Source: Aquirufa rosea (GTDB taxonomy: Bacteria > Bacteroidota > Bacteroidia > Cytophagales > Spirosomataceae). From it: a DNA stretch of 64,000 nucleotides. The stretch covers positions 372,001 through 436,000 of the forward strand of contig NZ_SDHY01000003.1 in assembly GCF_004118285.1 (NCBI RefSeq). The letters are read 5' to 3'. Shown here piece after piece: positions 55,327-62,323 of this stretch (its first letter is position 1; each line of letters starts with the position of its first letter). The notes under the pieces are model-generated. The model had not been told where the DNA came from. It did no database searches and saw only the letters and a list, made by a program, of their open reading frames with translations. The position numbers and the translations under genes were made by a program.

Positions 55327-56270
55327 TATTTTTCTTCTAAAATGGCATATCCTACGCCGCTTTGACCAAAATGATTACCATTGTAAAAGAGAATACTTTG
55401 TCCCCGGTGTTTGATAACAAGAGGGTATTCAATCATTTCATAGTCCCAATCTTGCTCATCATTGCTCACGTCGATTCCTGCTAAATCATCCCTTCTATTC
55501 CAGTGAATACCATCTTCGGATTCAGCATAATATATACGATAAGAACGTGAGCGGTTGGTGCGGTAGTCAGTAGAAGCTCTGGCAGAAAACCACATTTTGT
55601 ATTTTCCATCTTCGATTAATACACTAGGTCTAGAAATACCACCTTCGATTTCATTGCGATAATCTATGGCTACTTGTCCTTTTCGATCCCAATTGATTCC
55701 ATCCGTTGATTCAGCATATTTAATGTGGTAACAAGGTTCCATGAGATTACCATCTGGCAGCCAATGTGTACAATTTAAATACCATACTTTATACTTGCCT
55801 TGATCGTATAAAAAACAGGCAGAACCATTGAAAAACGGTTCAGTGGCAGTAGTACTGATAACTGGGCCTTTGAATTTTTTTTCAAAATGAATGCCGTCTT
55901 TGGAATAAGCTAAACCTAGGGCATTGTGGTAAGGGATGGTATTTCTAACGGTCCAGCCGATGTAATACAACCATTTTTCCTCTCCGTTTTGCAGAAACCA
56001 AGTAGGCATGATGCCACAGTCATCAAAAGTACCCGCTTCCCCTAAATCGAGGATAGGTTCAGGATGCACATAAAGTATGTTGGATAAATTGTCTGGATCT
56101 AAGTCAATGAAAGATGCTTGACAACGCCCTTTTGAATCACGGGCTGAATAATATAATCGGATTTTATCCGAATAATTCGTGTCGGCACATACGACATGTG
56201 CGTATTTTTTTTGATTCCATTCGGACTGCCCGTCAGGACAAAAGAGTAAACCTTGTTTAATCCAACGCAT
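55326..56270 (-). CDS. Five-bladed beta-propeller glycosidase-like protein (GH43/GH32/GH130-type fold)
   Basis: 314 residues from ATG 56270 (MRWIKQGLLFCPDGQ). A longer in-frame start at 56315 is rejected because it would run through a perfect hairpin. Repeats such as IKYAESTDGINWDRKGQ, IYYAESEDGIHWNRRDD and GLAYSKDGIHFEKKF show the propeller blades. There is no signal peptide, unusual for a polysaccharide hydrolase. It is coupled to a GT2 gene, so it may work on cytoplasmic sugar precursors or be a phosphorylase. Not assigned. Confidence 0.75.
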   Translation of the reverse strand: MRWIKQGLLFCPDGQSEWNQKKYAHVVCADTNYSDKIRLYYSARDSKGRCQASFIDLDPDNLSNILYVHPEPILDLGEAGTFDDCGIMPTWFLQNGEEKWLYYIGWTVRNTIPYHNALGLAYSKDGIHFEKKFKGPVISTTATEPFFNGSACFLYDQGKYKVWYLNCTHWLPDGNLMEPCYHIKYAESTDGINWDRKGQVAIDYRNEIEGGISRPSVLIEDGKYKMWFSARASTDYRTNRSRSYRIYYAESEDGIHWNRRDDLAGIDVSNDEQDWDYEMIEYPLVIKHRGQSILFYNGNHFGQSGVGYAILEEK

Positions 56271-56273
56271 AAA

Positions 56274-56312
56274 TATCTTTGTTGTCCCGACAATTTCGGG
56301 ACAACAAAGATA
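56274..56312. repeat. Perfect 17-bp inverted repeat filling the gap before the propeller gene
   Basis: Arms 56274-56290 and 56296-56312 are perfect complements with a 5-nt loop. The hairpin occupies almost the whole 49-bp gap between the NIPSNAP gene stop (56320) and the next start (56270). No strong T run follows. Confidence 0.9.
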
Positions 56313-56319
56313 CAAAGCT

Positions 56320-57066
56320 TTATCGGATAGTTGAAAATGTAGTTGGATGCATGTACATGGATTCTACTTTTTCTACAATTTTTCCATTCTTTTCAGACTC
56401 GTCGCGAACTTTAATCCAATTAGGATCTTTTCTGAATGCATCAAAAGAGGCTTTTCCGGCAGCTTCACTTTCATGCGCCAATACATACACTAATTTTGGT
56501 TGTACACTTGGGTCTTTTTCAATGGTCTTAAAGTAAGCAATATTAGTCATGCCATGCTTTTTGAAAAGCTTAGTTGTATGATTTCTAAAGCGAGTCAACA
56601 CATTCTCAATGTTGTTTGGAGTAGCCGTGTAGGTTCTTAATTCAAAAGTACGATCTACGCTTTTGGAAGAAGGTTTGATTTTTGGACTAAAATCGGTGGC
56701 CATCATAAATGTGCTTTCTACTTTAGCCACAATCTTCCCAGATTCTTCAGATTTTCTCGCTACTTCTTTCCATTCCGGGTCACGGCCAAAACGCTTCCAA
56801 GAGCTATCCCTTTCTGCCTGACTAGGATATGATAAGATGTAGTATAATGCATTTTTTTCATTGTTGTTTGGAATCCAATACCCCACATTAGTCATACCGT
56901 GTTTTTCAAAAATTTTGGTAGTGTGGTTCGTAAAACGCTGGATTAAAGCATCCAATCTGCCTGGGTGGCAGTAATATACACGCATTTCATAGTAACGAGT
57001 GTCTGTTTTTTTTGCTATTATCTGCAAAGACACGAATAAAAATAGGAGAGTAAATAATTTTTTCAT
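56320..57066 (-). CDS. Exported tandem NIPSNAP-domain protein
   Basis: 248 residues with a signal peptide (about 1-19). Two NIPSNAP domains follow: one opening YYEMRVYYCHPGRLDALIQR (about 25-125) and one opening FELRTYTATPNNIENVLTRF (about 140-240). Each has the HTTKxFxKHGMTN segment. The domain forms a dimeric ferredoxin-like barrel; function in bacteria is unclear. A -7-like box (57140-57147) lies upstream. Confidence 0.9.
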   Translation of the reverse strand: MKKLFTLLFLFVSLQIIAKKTDTRYYEMRVYYCHPGRLDALIQRFTNHTTKIFEKHGMTNVGYWIPNNNEKNALYYILSYPSQAERDSSWKRFGRDPEWKEVARKSEESGKIVAKVESTFMMATDFSPKIKPSSKSVDRTFELRTYTATPNNIENVLTRFRNHTTKLFKKHGMTNIAYFKTIEKDPSVQPKLVYVLAHESEAAGKASFDAFRKDPNWIKVRDESEKNGKIVEKVESMYMHPTTFSTIR

Positions 57067-57139
57067 GAGTAATCGGGGTAAATAAGGTTGAAATGATTAA
57101 ACTTAATAAAACTGATAGGTCAGCTTGACAAGGCATTAA

Positions 57140-57147
57140 CAAATCTA
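57140..57147 (-). promoter_or_regulatory. Possible -7 box for the NIPSNAP gene
   Basis: CAAATCTA on the plus strand reads TAGATTTG on the minus strand, 73 nt before the start. A CAA at 57170-57172 is 22 nt away, longer than the usual spacer. I see nothing else in the rest of 57067-57216. Confidence 0.3.
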
Positions 57148-57216
57148 ACAAAATTGTAGGTTTAGCTATCAAGTCTTTATCCTGATTTCACCTAAATTTT
57201 TCTAGGTGGGCTTACA

Positions 57217-57789
57217 TTAGGCACCTAGTCTCTTGGATAAGATTTTATGAATGCCCAAGAAAAGTACCTCGGGCTTGAGTGTTCTCCATTGTGGAATTTG
57301 TAGTGTTCCACCAAAATTGATGTAATAATCTATTTTGTACTTACTCCATTCTCGCTCAATAAAATCGGGGAATCCAATTCCTGCTATCCATCCATCTTCG
57401 ACTTCTTCAAACCATTCGGCATAATAATCGTCTTCCCACGAGCCATGAAAATTGAAAACATTTTCTCCAACGAGAATAAAATATTTAACCCCAGACGCCA
57501 GTAAATGGTCAATAACACCTCTTTTGAAAAGCATGATGTCATTGTGCAAGGTATCATTCCATTCGCCCATTAATTCGATGATCGAGAATTGTTTAGCATA
57601 ATCTGTAAAAAGGATTTTGCAATATAGTGTTTCCGAGTCTATTTCGTCCCATAGAGGATGGATGTAATAACTATAGATGGTATGTGTATACTCTGTATTG
57701 GAGTAGGTTCTTCCATAAAAGGGAGATTTCGGATCTTGGGAAGCGTTGTATAATGATTCCCACTGGTAGGAGGGTTCGATTTCTTGCAT
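57217..57789 (-). CDS. Hypothetical protein (190 aa)
   Basis: ATG at 57789 is chosen because a longer start at 57840 would read through a terminator hairpin. The product is soluble and acidic, rich in Trp, Tyr and Asp/Glu, with no signal or membrane span. No family is recognised. It starts 15 nt after the T run of the terminator that ends the PepSY-like gene. Confidence 0.7.
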   Translation of the reverse strand: MQEIEPSYQWESLYNASQDPKSPFYGRTYSNTEYTHTIYSYYIHPLWDEIDSETLYCKILFTDYAKQFSIIELMGEWNDTLHNDIMLFKRGVIDHLLASGVKYFILVGENVFNFHGSWEDDYYAEWFEEVEDGWIAGIGFPDFIEREWSKYKIDYYINFGGTLQIPQWRTLKPEVLFLGIHKILSKRLGA

Positions 57790-57804
57790 GGGATTCGAAA
57801 TAAC

Positions 57805-57834
57805 AAAAAAAGGCTTGCGAGAGCAAGCCCTTTT
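57805..57834 (-). terminator. Terminator after the PepSY-like lipoprotein gene
   Basis: GGCTTGC (57812-57818) and GCAAGCC (57823-57829) form a 7-bp stem with a 4-nt loop. The minus strand then has seven T's (57805-57811). The next gene's ATG is 15 nt further on. Confidence 0.88.
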
Positions 57835-57852
57835 AAACAATCAACCTAATAA

Positions 57853-59025
57853 TTAAAGTTTACGAGCACCCTTGAAATTTCCAGAGAGGTCAAATTCAAC
57901 TTTATATTTTTTATCGGCAACAGTGATGATTAATTCAATTTCTTGAGCAGTGCCATCTTTGCTAACAGTAACCGCTTTATTTAATGTCCAACCAGCATAG
58001 GTTTTGTCTAAGTAAGAAATAGCTGTGGCAGGAATTTGGTCTTTGCTGATTTCAGTAATAGAGAAATTGGCTGGATTAGGATTGTCTTTCGGACCTTTAC
58101 CTGCATTAGGCACATAGTTGAAATCTTTATCAAACATGTATGCCTGAGAATTACCTCCTATGGTAACTATCACATGGTAATGGATGGTCACATTATCTTT
58201 TTGGATAGAGACTGCATTTTTCAAGGTCCAGCCAGCGGCATTTTTATTTAAATAATCTACGATGGCTTGCGGAAGAGTTGTCAATTCTGTTTTGGTAATA
58301 TTGATATCATTCTTGCTTTCTTCTTCACTGGAAAGAATTTTGCCACTCGCGTCAATTTTTAAATCCCAAACTTTACCATCCTTTTCAGCATGAATGTGGT
58401 AGGTTGCTACCCCATTGGCATCCAAGCGCATAACGGCATTTTTAAAAGTGTAACCTGAAATGGCCGATTGAACTGCTGCCGGTAAATCTGTTAAAGCTAA
58501 TTGACTGACTGCGGCTCCCATTCCTTTGCCACCTTTTTCTCCTTTTTTTCCTTCAATGGTGGAAATTACGGCTCCCGTTTCATCAAACAAAATGGAATAA
58601 ACGGTATTGTCAGCCTTGATTTCTACGCGATATGTGACTGGAGTGCCAGAGGTTTTTTTGCCCGCATGAATGAAAGTATAGTTAGGATATTTCCCTTTTA
58701 AATAAGTGGTGATGGCGGCTGGTAATTCAGCTTCTGTGATACGTGTGAATGCTTCCTTAATATCTCCTGATTTTCCAACAACCACTTGTGCTTCCGTAGT
58801 ACTCGTGACAATGTTGGCGCCATATAAGGAATTACTTTGCAATACATAATAATCTACTTGGGCTGAAGGGAAGGTGTTAGAAACCGTAGTTTTAACAGCT
58901 GTGGGGATGAAATTTTGACTAACAAAGCCAGTGACATCCGAACTTGGATTCAAGGCATCTTCTTTGGAGCAACTAGCTAATCCGATGCTAGCTACTAAGG
59001 CGAGAGTAAGCAATTGTTTTTTCAT
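57853..59025 (-). CDS. Lipoprotein with four PepSY-like repeats
   Basis: 390 residues from ATG 59025, fixed by a lipobox (LASCSKED, Cys19). The body has four related ~75-residue PepSY-like (BLIP-like, DUF2874-type) units, each with an LPxAIxxYL-type opening (TELTTLPQAIVDYLNK, SKDQIPATAISYLDK) and a following GWTLxxAV strand. A Gly/Lys linker (EGKKGEKGGKGMG) parts units 1-2 from the rest. Members are exported and of unknown role, perhaps binding proteins or peptides. A possible -7 box lies at 59077-59084. Confidence 0.85.
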   Translation of the reverse strand: MKKQLLTLALVASIGLASCSKEDALNPSSDVTGFVSQNFIPTAVKTTVSNTFPSAQVDYYVLQSNSLYGANIVTSTTEAQVVVGKSGDIKEAFTRITEAELPAAITTYLKGKYPNYTFIHAGKKTSGTPVTYRVEIKADNTVYSILFDETGAVISTIEGKKGEKGGKGMGAAVSQLALTDLPAAVQSAISGYTFKNAVMRLDANGVATYHIHAEKDGKVWDLKIDASGKILSSEEESKNDINITKTELTTLPQAIVDYLNKNAAGWTLKNAVSIQKDNVTIHYHVIVTIGGNSQAYMFDKDFNYVPNAGKGPKDNPNPANFSITEISKDQIPATAISYLDKTYAGWTLNKAVTVSKDGTAQEIELIITVADKKYKVEFDLSGNFKGARKL

Positions 59026-59076
59026 GGTATAAATTTTATTTTGACTGTTAAACGGATCTTGCTTTCGTTTTCGTAT

Positions 59077-59084
59077 CAAAATTA
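59077..59084 (-). promoter_or_regulatory. Possible -7 box for the PepSY-like gene
   Basis: CAAAATTA on the plus strand reads TAATTTTG on the minus strand (TAnnTTTG), 51 nt before the start. The nearest CAA for a -33 element is 23 nt away. Confidence 0.3.
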
Positions 59085-59166
59085 TAGGAGGTATCGGTAC
59101 ACTCATGCAACCAATCGACCAATAGACGCATCTTGACTACCAATCATCACAATTTGAAAAAATATT

Positions 59167-59195
59167 TATAGTACCTTGTATTGCAAAGTACTATA
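59167..59195. promoter_or_regulatory. Inverted repeat spanning the -33 box of the small peptide gene
   Basis: TATAGTAC (59167-59174) and GTACTATA (59188-59195) are perfect complements with a 13-nt spacer that contains the -33 TTG. The layout is that of a repressor operator. Confidence 0.5.
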
Positions 59196-59210
59196 CGTTT
59201 ACTACATTTG
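59181..59210 (+). promoter_or_regulatory. Promoter of the 47-residue secreted peptide gene
   Basis: TTG (59181-59183), a 19-nt spacer and TACATTTG (59203-59210) match the Bacteroidota promoter form exactly. The ATG follows 18 nt later. Confidence 0.75.
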
Positions 59211-59228
59211 TCATAAATCAATCAACAT

Positions 59229-59372
59229 ATGATACGGAAAATTATTGTACTCTTATTTTTGTCGGTTCTAATCAGCTATAATTCAATGGCTTTGGGCTTT
59301 CCTCATCGTTTGTTTCCTGCTAAGGTTTTGAAGAAGGCGGTTAGTTTTGTAGTGCCACGCGGCCAAAAATAA
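59229..59372 (+). CDS. 47-residue secreted cationic peptide
   Basis: ATG at 59229 and TAA at 59370-59372. The product has an N-terminal signal (MIRKIIVLLFLSVLISYNS, with cleavage likely after MA near residue 21). A short basic tail of about 26 residues remains, with Lys/Arg/His spread through LGFPHRLFPAKVLKKAVS. A well-formed promoter and a candidate operator precede it. No family is recognised. It could be a signal, a toxin-like or antimicrobial peptide, or a chance frame; the promoter and signal peptide make chance less likely. Confidence 0.55.
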   Translation: MIRKIIVLLFLSVLISYNSMALGFPHRLFPAKVLKKAVSFVVPRGQK

Positions 59373-59418
59373 AATAGGTCGCTCCTCTGACGTTTGGCAA
59401 TTTTCTTAAATTTTCTCT

Positions 59419-59426
59419 TAAATTTG
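59419..59426 (+). promoter_or_regulatory. Putative -7 box for lgt
   Basis: TAAATTTG (TAnnTTTG) is 26 nt before the lgt ATG. A TTTG at 59393-59396 is 22 nt upstream, slightly beyond the usual spacer. Confidence 0.45.
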
Positions 59427-59452
59427 AATTGCTATTTTTAACGTCATTCTCC

Positions 59453-60286
59453 ATGATTTTAACGTTTGTTGATTGGAATCCCGATCCCACCATTTTTGAG
59501 ATTTTTGGATTTCCTGTTCGCTGGTATGGCCTGTGCTTTGCCATGGCTTTTTTAGCGGGCTTTCAAGTACTGAGCTATATTTTTAAAAAGGAGGGTAGAC
59601 CTACCGAACAGGCTGATCATTTATTGATTTATGCCATGGTGGCTACGGTAATAGGTGCAAGAGCTGGACATTATTTTTTCTATGAATTTCCTTTGTTGCA
59701 ATCTGACCCTGTTCGCTTTTTTACTCAGATGATTATTCCTCCTTATTCAGGTTTAGCCTCACATGGTGCGGGAATAGGACTTTTTACTGCCTTTTACTTA
59801 TATTCTAGAAAATATCCAGGTCAATCTTACCTTTATGTGACCGACCGTGTGGTGCCTACGGTGGCATTGGGGGGCTTCTTTATTCGTATGGGTAATCTGA
59901 TGAATTCAGAGATTGTAGGAAAGCCTACGGACCTTCCCTGGGGATTTAAGTTTTACCGTGATACGGAATTCAATGCTATGAGTAATGCGGAGGTTTTAGC
60001 TCGTCATCCGTCTCAACTCTATGAAGCGCTATCTTGCTTGGTATTATTTTTCGTGATCATGTGGTATTGGTCGAAGAAAAAGGAGAAAACCCCAGAAGGT
60101 GTCATTACCGGCTGGTTTATGATCGTTTTATTTGGTTTGAGGTTTATGTATGAGTTTTTGAAAGAGAATCAAAGTGAATTTGAAAATACGATGACCTTAA
60201 ATATGGGGCAGATATTATCCATTCCTGCCATGTTGTTCGGATTAGCAGTCTTGCTATATTCCAAAAAGCAACATTCTACCCATTAG
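59453..60286 (+). CDS. lgt: Prolipoprotein diacylglyceryl transferase
   Basis: 277 residues from ATG 59453 (MILTFVDWNPDPTIF), with about seven membrane spans. The catalytic region has His104 (LASHGAGIG) and the Lgt signature GGFFIRMGNLMNSEIVGKP, with Arg145, Asn148 and Glu153 matching E. coli Arg143, Asn146 and Glu151. It adds the diacylglyceryl group to lipoprotein Cys residues at the inner membrane, the first step for the several lipoproteins in this window. Confidence 0.95.
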   Translation: MILTFVDWNPDPTIFEIFGFPVRWYGLCFAMAFLAGFQVLSYIFKKEGRPTEQADHLLIYAMVATVIGARAGHYFFYEFPLLQSDPVRFFTQMIIPPYSGLASHGAGIGLFTAFYLYSRKYPGQSYLYVTDRVVPTVALGGFFIRMGNLMNSEIVGKPTDLPWGFKFYRDTEFNAMSNAEVLARHPSQLYEALSCLVLFFVIMWYWSKKKEKTPEGVITGWFMIVLFGLRFMYEFLKENQSEFENTMTLNMGQILSIPAMLFGLAVLLYSKKQHSTH

Positions 60287-60298
60287 TTAATAACTGAT

Positions 60299-61306
60299 TT
60301 AACTCTGTAATAGCTGACTTAATTCCATGAGGTCAGCTTTTTTTAAAGTAGCGTGAACAGATGCTCTTGCAATAGCAGGATCATTCCAGCGTGGATAGGA
60401 GAATTGATTCATTTGAAAGCCATGTTCCTCTAGTCGACGGATAATAGTCAGATTGTCCAAGCAAAAAGACGGATGACCTTTGGCCCAAATGATGGCATTG
60501 TTAGTCAATCGACTTTGGAAATATTCCATATTTTCTTCTAAAATGGCTTGTTGTTCTTGATATGCTTCTTGCGCATGGAGACAAGCATAACAGAAAGCCA
60601 AGTTAGGTGGCGAACTCCCAATCCATTGCGCTTCTTTCTTTATTTCTTCAATCATAGCCTTGGAAGCCAATATGATTCCTGCCGGAATGCCATAGGCTTT
60701 AGAAAGGGAAGCTGTTTGGATGATTTGGGCTGGACTTGTTAAACGTATATCCTGAACTCCAATTCGATGTGATTCATCCACCAAAAGGTATTGCTTGGGA
60801 CTTAGTTGACTAATCCAAGAAAAATCAAATAGCTCGGCCCAAGGTGTTCTAATTCCATCTGAGCCTAGGAGAACAGGTTTTTCTTCTAAGACTGCCTTGA
60901 TCCAGTCTACCCTTGATCCATCGTAAGGAGCATGAAGATAGGTAGAAATGGCAGGATGGGAAAAAGGAGCCAGTGAATAGGTTGCTTCGGGTTGTTGTCT
61001 CAGTAAAAATTGCAAGGCAATTTGCCCCGCAGCAAATCCTGAGGAACATAACATGGCAGCTTCATGACCATATTGAGCGGCGAAAAGGTTTTCTAGATCC
61101 TGCCAGACTAGAAATTGTACGTTGTTTTTCCTTGAACTACCCCAGTTTTGAGGAAAAAGCTTAATTCCTTGCTTTAGTTTTTCTTTGAAAAGTGGATGCT
61201 CTCCAATCCCCAAGTAATTAGTTCCTCCTAACCAGCGATAAGATTGGCCTTCCACTTGAATGGTTCTACCCGGAATATGGGTAGCAAAATAGGTCAAATT
61301 AGCCAT
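60299..61306 (-). CDS. BioF-like PLP-dependent aminotransferase/acyltransferase (short)
   Basis: 335 residues, shorter than typical BioF (~385). The fold-type I PLP site is intact: CSSGFAAG (87-94), DESHRIG (177-183) and the Schiff-base Lys203 in TASLSKAYGIPAG. The N-terminal YLGIGEHP is alpha-oxoamine-synthase-like. No other biotin gene is nearby, so KAPA synthase is not a safe call. It overlaps the dipeptide epimerase gene by 8 nt. Confidence 0.8.
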   Translation of the reverse strand: MANLTYFATHIPGRTIQVEGQSYRWLGGTNYLGIGEHPLFKEKLKQGIKLFPQNWGSSRKNNVQFLVWQDLENLFAAQYGHEAAMLCSSGFAAGQIALQFLLRQQPEATYSLAPFSHPAISTYLHAPYDGSRVDWIKAVLEEKPVLLGSDGIRTPWAELFDFSWISQLSPKQYLLVDESHRIGVQDIRLTSPAQIIQTASLSKAYGIPAGIILASKAMIEEIKKEAQWIGSSPPNLAFCYACLHAQEAYQEQQAILEENMEYFQSRLTNNAIIWAKGHPSFCLDNLTIIRRLEEHGFQMNQFSYPRWNDPAIARASVHATLKKADLMELSQLLQS

Positions 61307-62321
61307 GTTGGATTAATTTAGCCCCTGTTCCTGCTTCATTAGCATAAAGTACTCGACCATAATCAATTCGTATGCCTTGGGAAATTTGGTCATCGACTAA
61401 TAAACAACCATCCATGTCGACAAAATCTAACAAAGGTAGCAATTGAGCAATGGCGGAGCATCCAATGGTGGATTCGGTCATGCAACCTACCATGACCTTC
61501 AACCCGAGTTGTCTGGCTTGATTGATCATTCTAAGTGCTGGGGTTAAACCTCCGCATTTCATTAGTTTGATGTTAATTCCATGAAAATATGGGGCACATT
61601 TAATTACGTCCGATTCTAAGATACAACTTTCATCCGCAATAATGGGCAACACACATTCTTTTTTTAGCCGTTTCATACCTTCCCATTGGTCGGCCTTCAA
61701 GGGTTGTTCAATAAATTCTACCCCCAATTCTTTCAGCTTAGGTGCATAAGCAAGTGTTTGTTCAACCGACCAAGCCGTATTAGCATCTACTCTGAAAGTA
61801 GCATCTGTTTCTTTTCTCAATGCTTCGATGATTTCTACGTCGTGATCGGTACCTAATTTGATTTTATATAATGGAAAAGGCATTTCTTTCATTTTGGAAA
61901 CCATTACCTCCACTGAATCCATTCCAATGGTATAATCGGTGATGGGATTATGGGATATATCTAATCCCCAGAGTTGATGTAAGGCTTTATCATGAGTTTT
62001 TCCCCATAAATCCCAATAGGCTACATCCAGAGCACAAAGTGCAAAAGGGTGATCATCTAACAGATATTTGGACATCATTTTCCAAAAATCATTAGGATGA
62101 GGAAGAATATCGCTAGGTAACATGGCTCGGATGCTTTCCAATTGGGCTTGCATTTTTTCCAAAGTGACTCCGTAATAGGGAGTTTCGGTGGCCTCACCAA
62201 ACCCACTTTTCCCGTGCCAGCTTAGTTCTACTATTAAGGTAGGTTGCACATCCCTCGACTCATGTGTGATGGTAAAGGTATGCTTTAAAGGCAGCGTGAA
62301 ATGATGTAGGCGCATTTCCAT
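61299..62321 (-). CDS. Dipeptide epimerase (L-Ala-D/L-Glu epimerase-like, enolase superfamily)
   Basis: 340 residues. The catalytic KxK is Lys153/Lys155 (YKIKLG), metal ligands are Asp179, Glu205 and Asp230, and the second base is Lys252 (NIKLMKCGG). The late DMDG is the DxD that binds the dipeptide amino group in Ala-Glu epimerases. It probably converts muropeptide-derived dipeptides in the cytoplasm. It sits between moeA (2-nt gap) and the BioF-like gene (overlap). Confidence 0.9.
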   Translation of the reverse strand: MEMRLHHFTLPLKHTFTITHESRDVQPTLIVELSWHGKSGFGEATETPYYGVTLEKMQAQLESIRAMLPSDILPHPNDFWKMMSKYLLDDHPFALCALDVAYWDLWGKTHDKALHQLWGLDISHNPITDYTIGMDSVEVMVSKMKEMPFPLYKIKLGTDHDVEIIEALRKETDATFRVDANTAWSVEQTLAYAPKLKELGVEFIEQPLKADQWEGMKRLKKECVLPIIADESCILESDVIKCAPYFHGINIKLMKCGGLTPALRMINQARQLGLKVMVGCMTESTIGCSAIAQLLPLLDFVDMDGCLLVDDQISQGIRIDYGRVLYANEAGTGAKLIQHG

Positions 62322-62323
62322 AT

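Noticed and set aside
56271-56315. 15-residue N-terminal extension of the beta-propeller protein
   Set aside because: It is the translation of a perfect hairpin; the ATG at 56270 gives a normal start.
57186-57210. CACCT/AGGTG hairpin after the 190-residue protein gene
   Set aside because: Eight possible pairs on the minus strand but no following T run, so not a convincing terminator.
57790-57840. 17-residue N-terminal extension of the 190-residue protein
   Set aside because: It covers the terminator of the upstream gene; the ATG at 57789 is more sensible.
59026-59106. 27-residue extension of the PepSY-like lipoprotein
   Set aside because: It would bury the lipoprotein signal and lipobox; the ATG at 59025 is correct.
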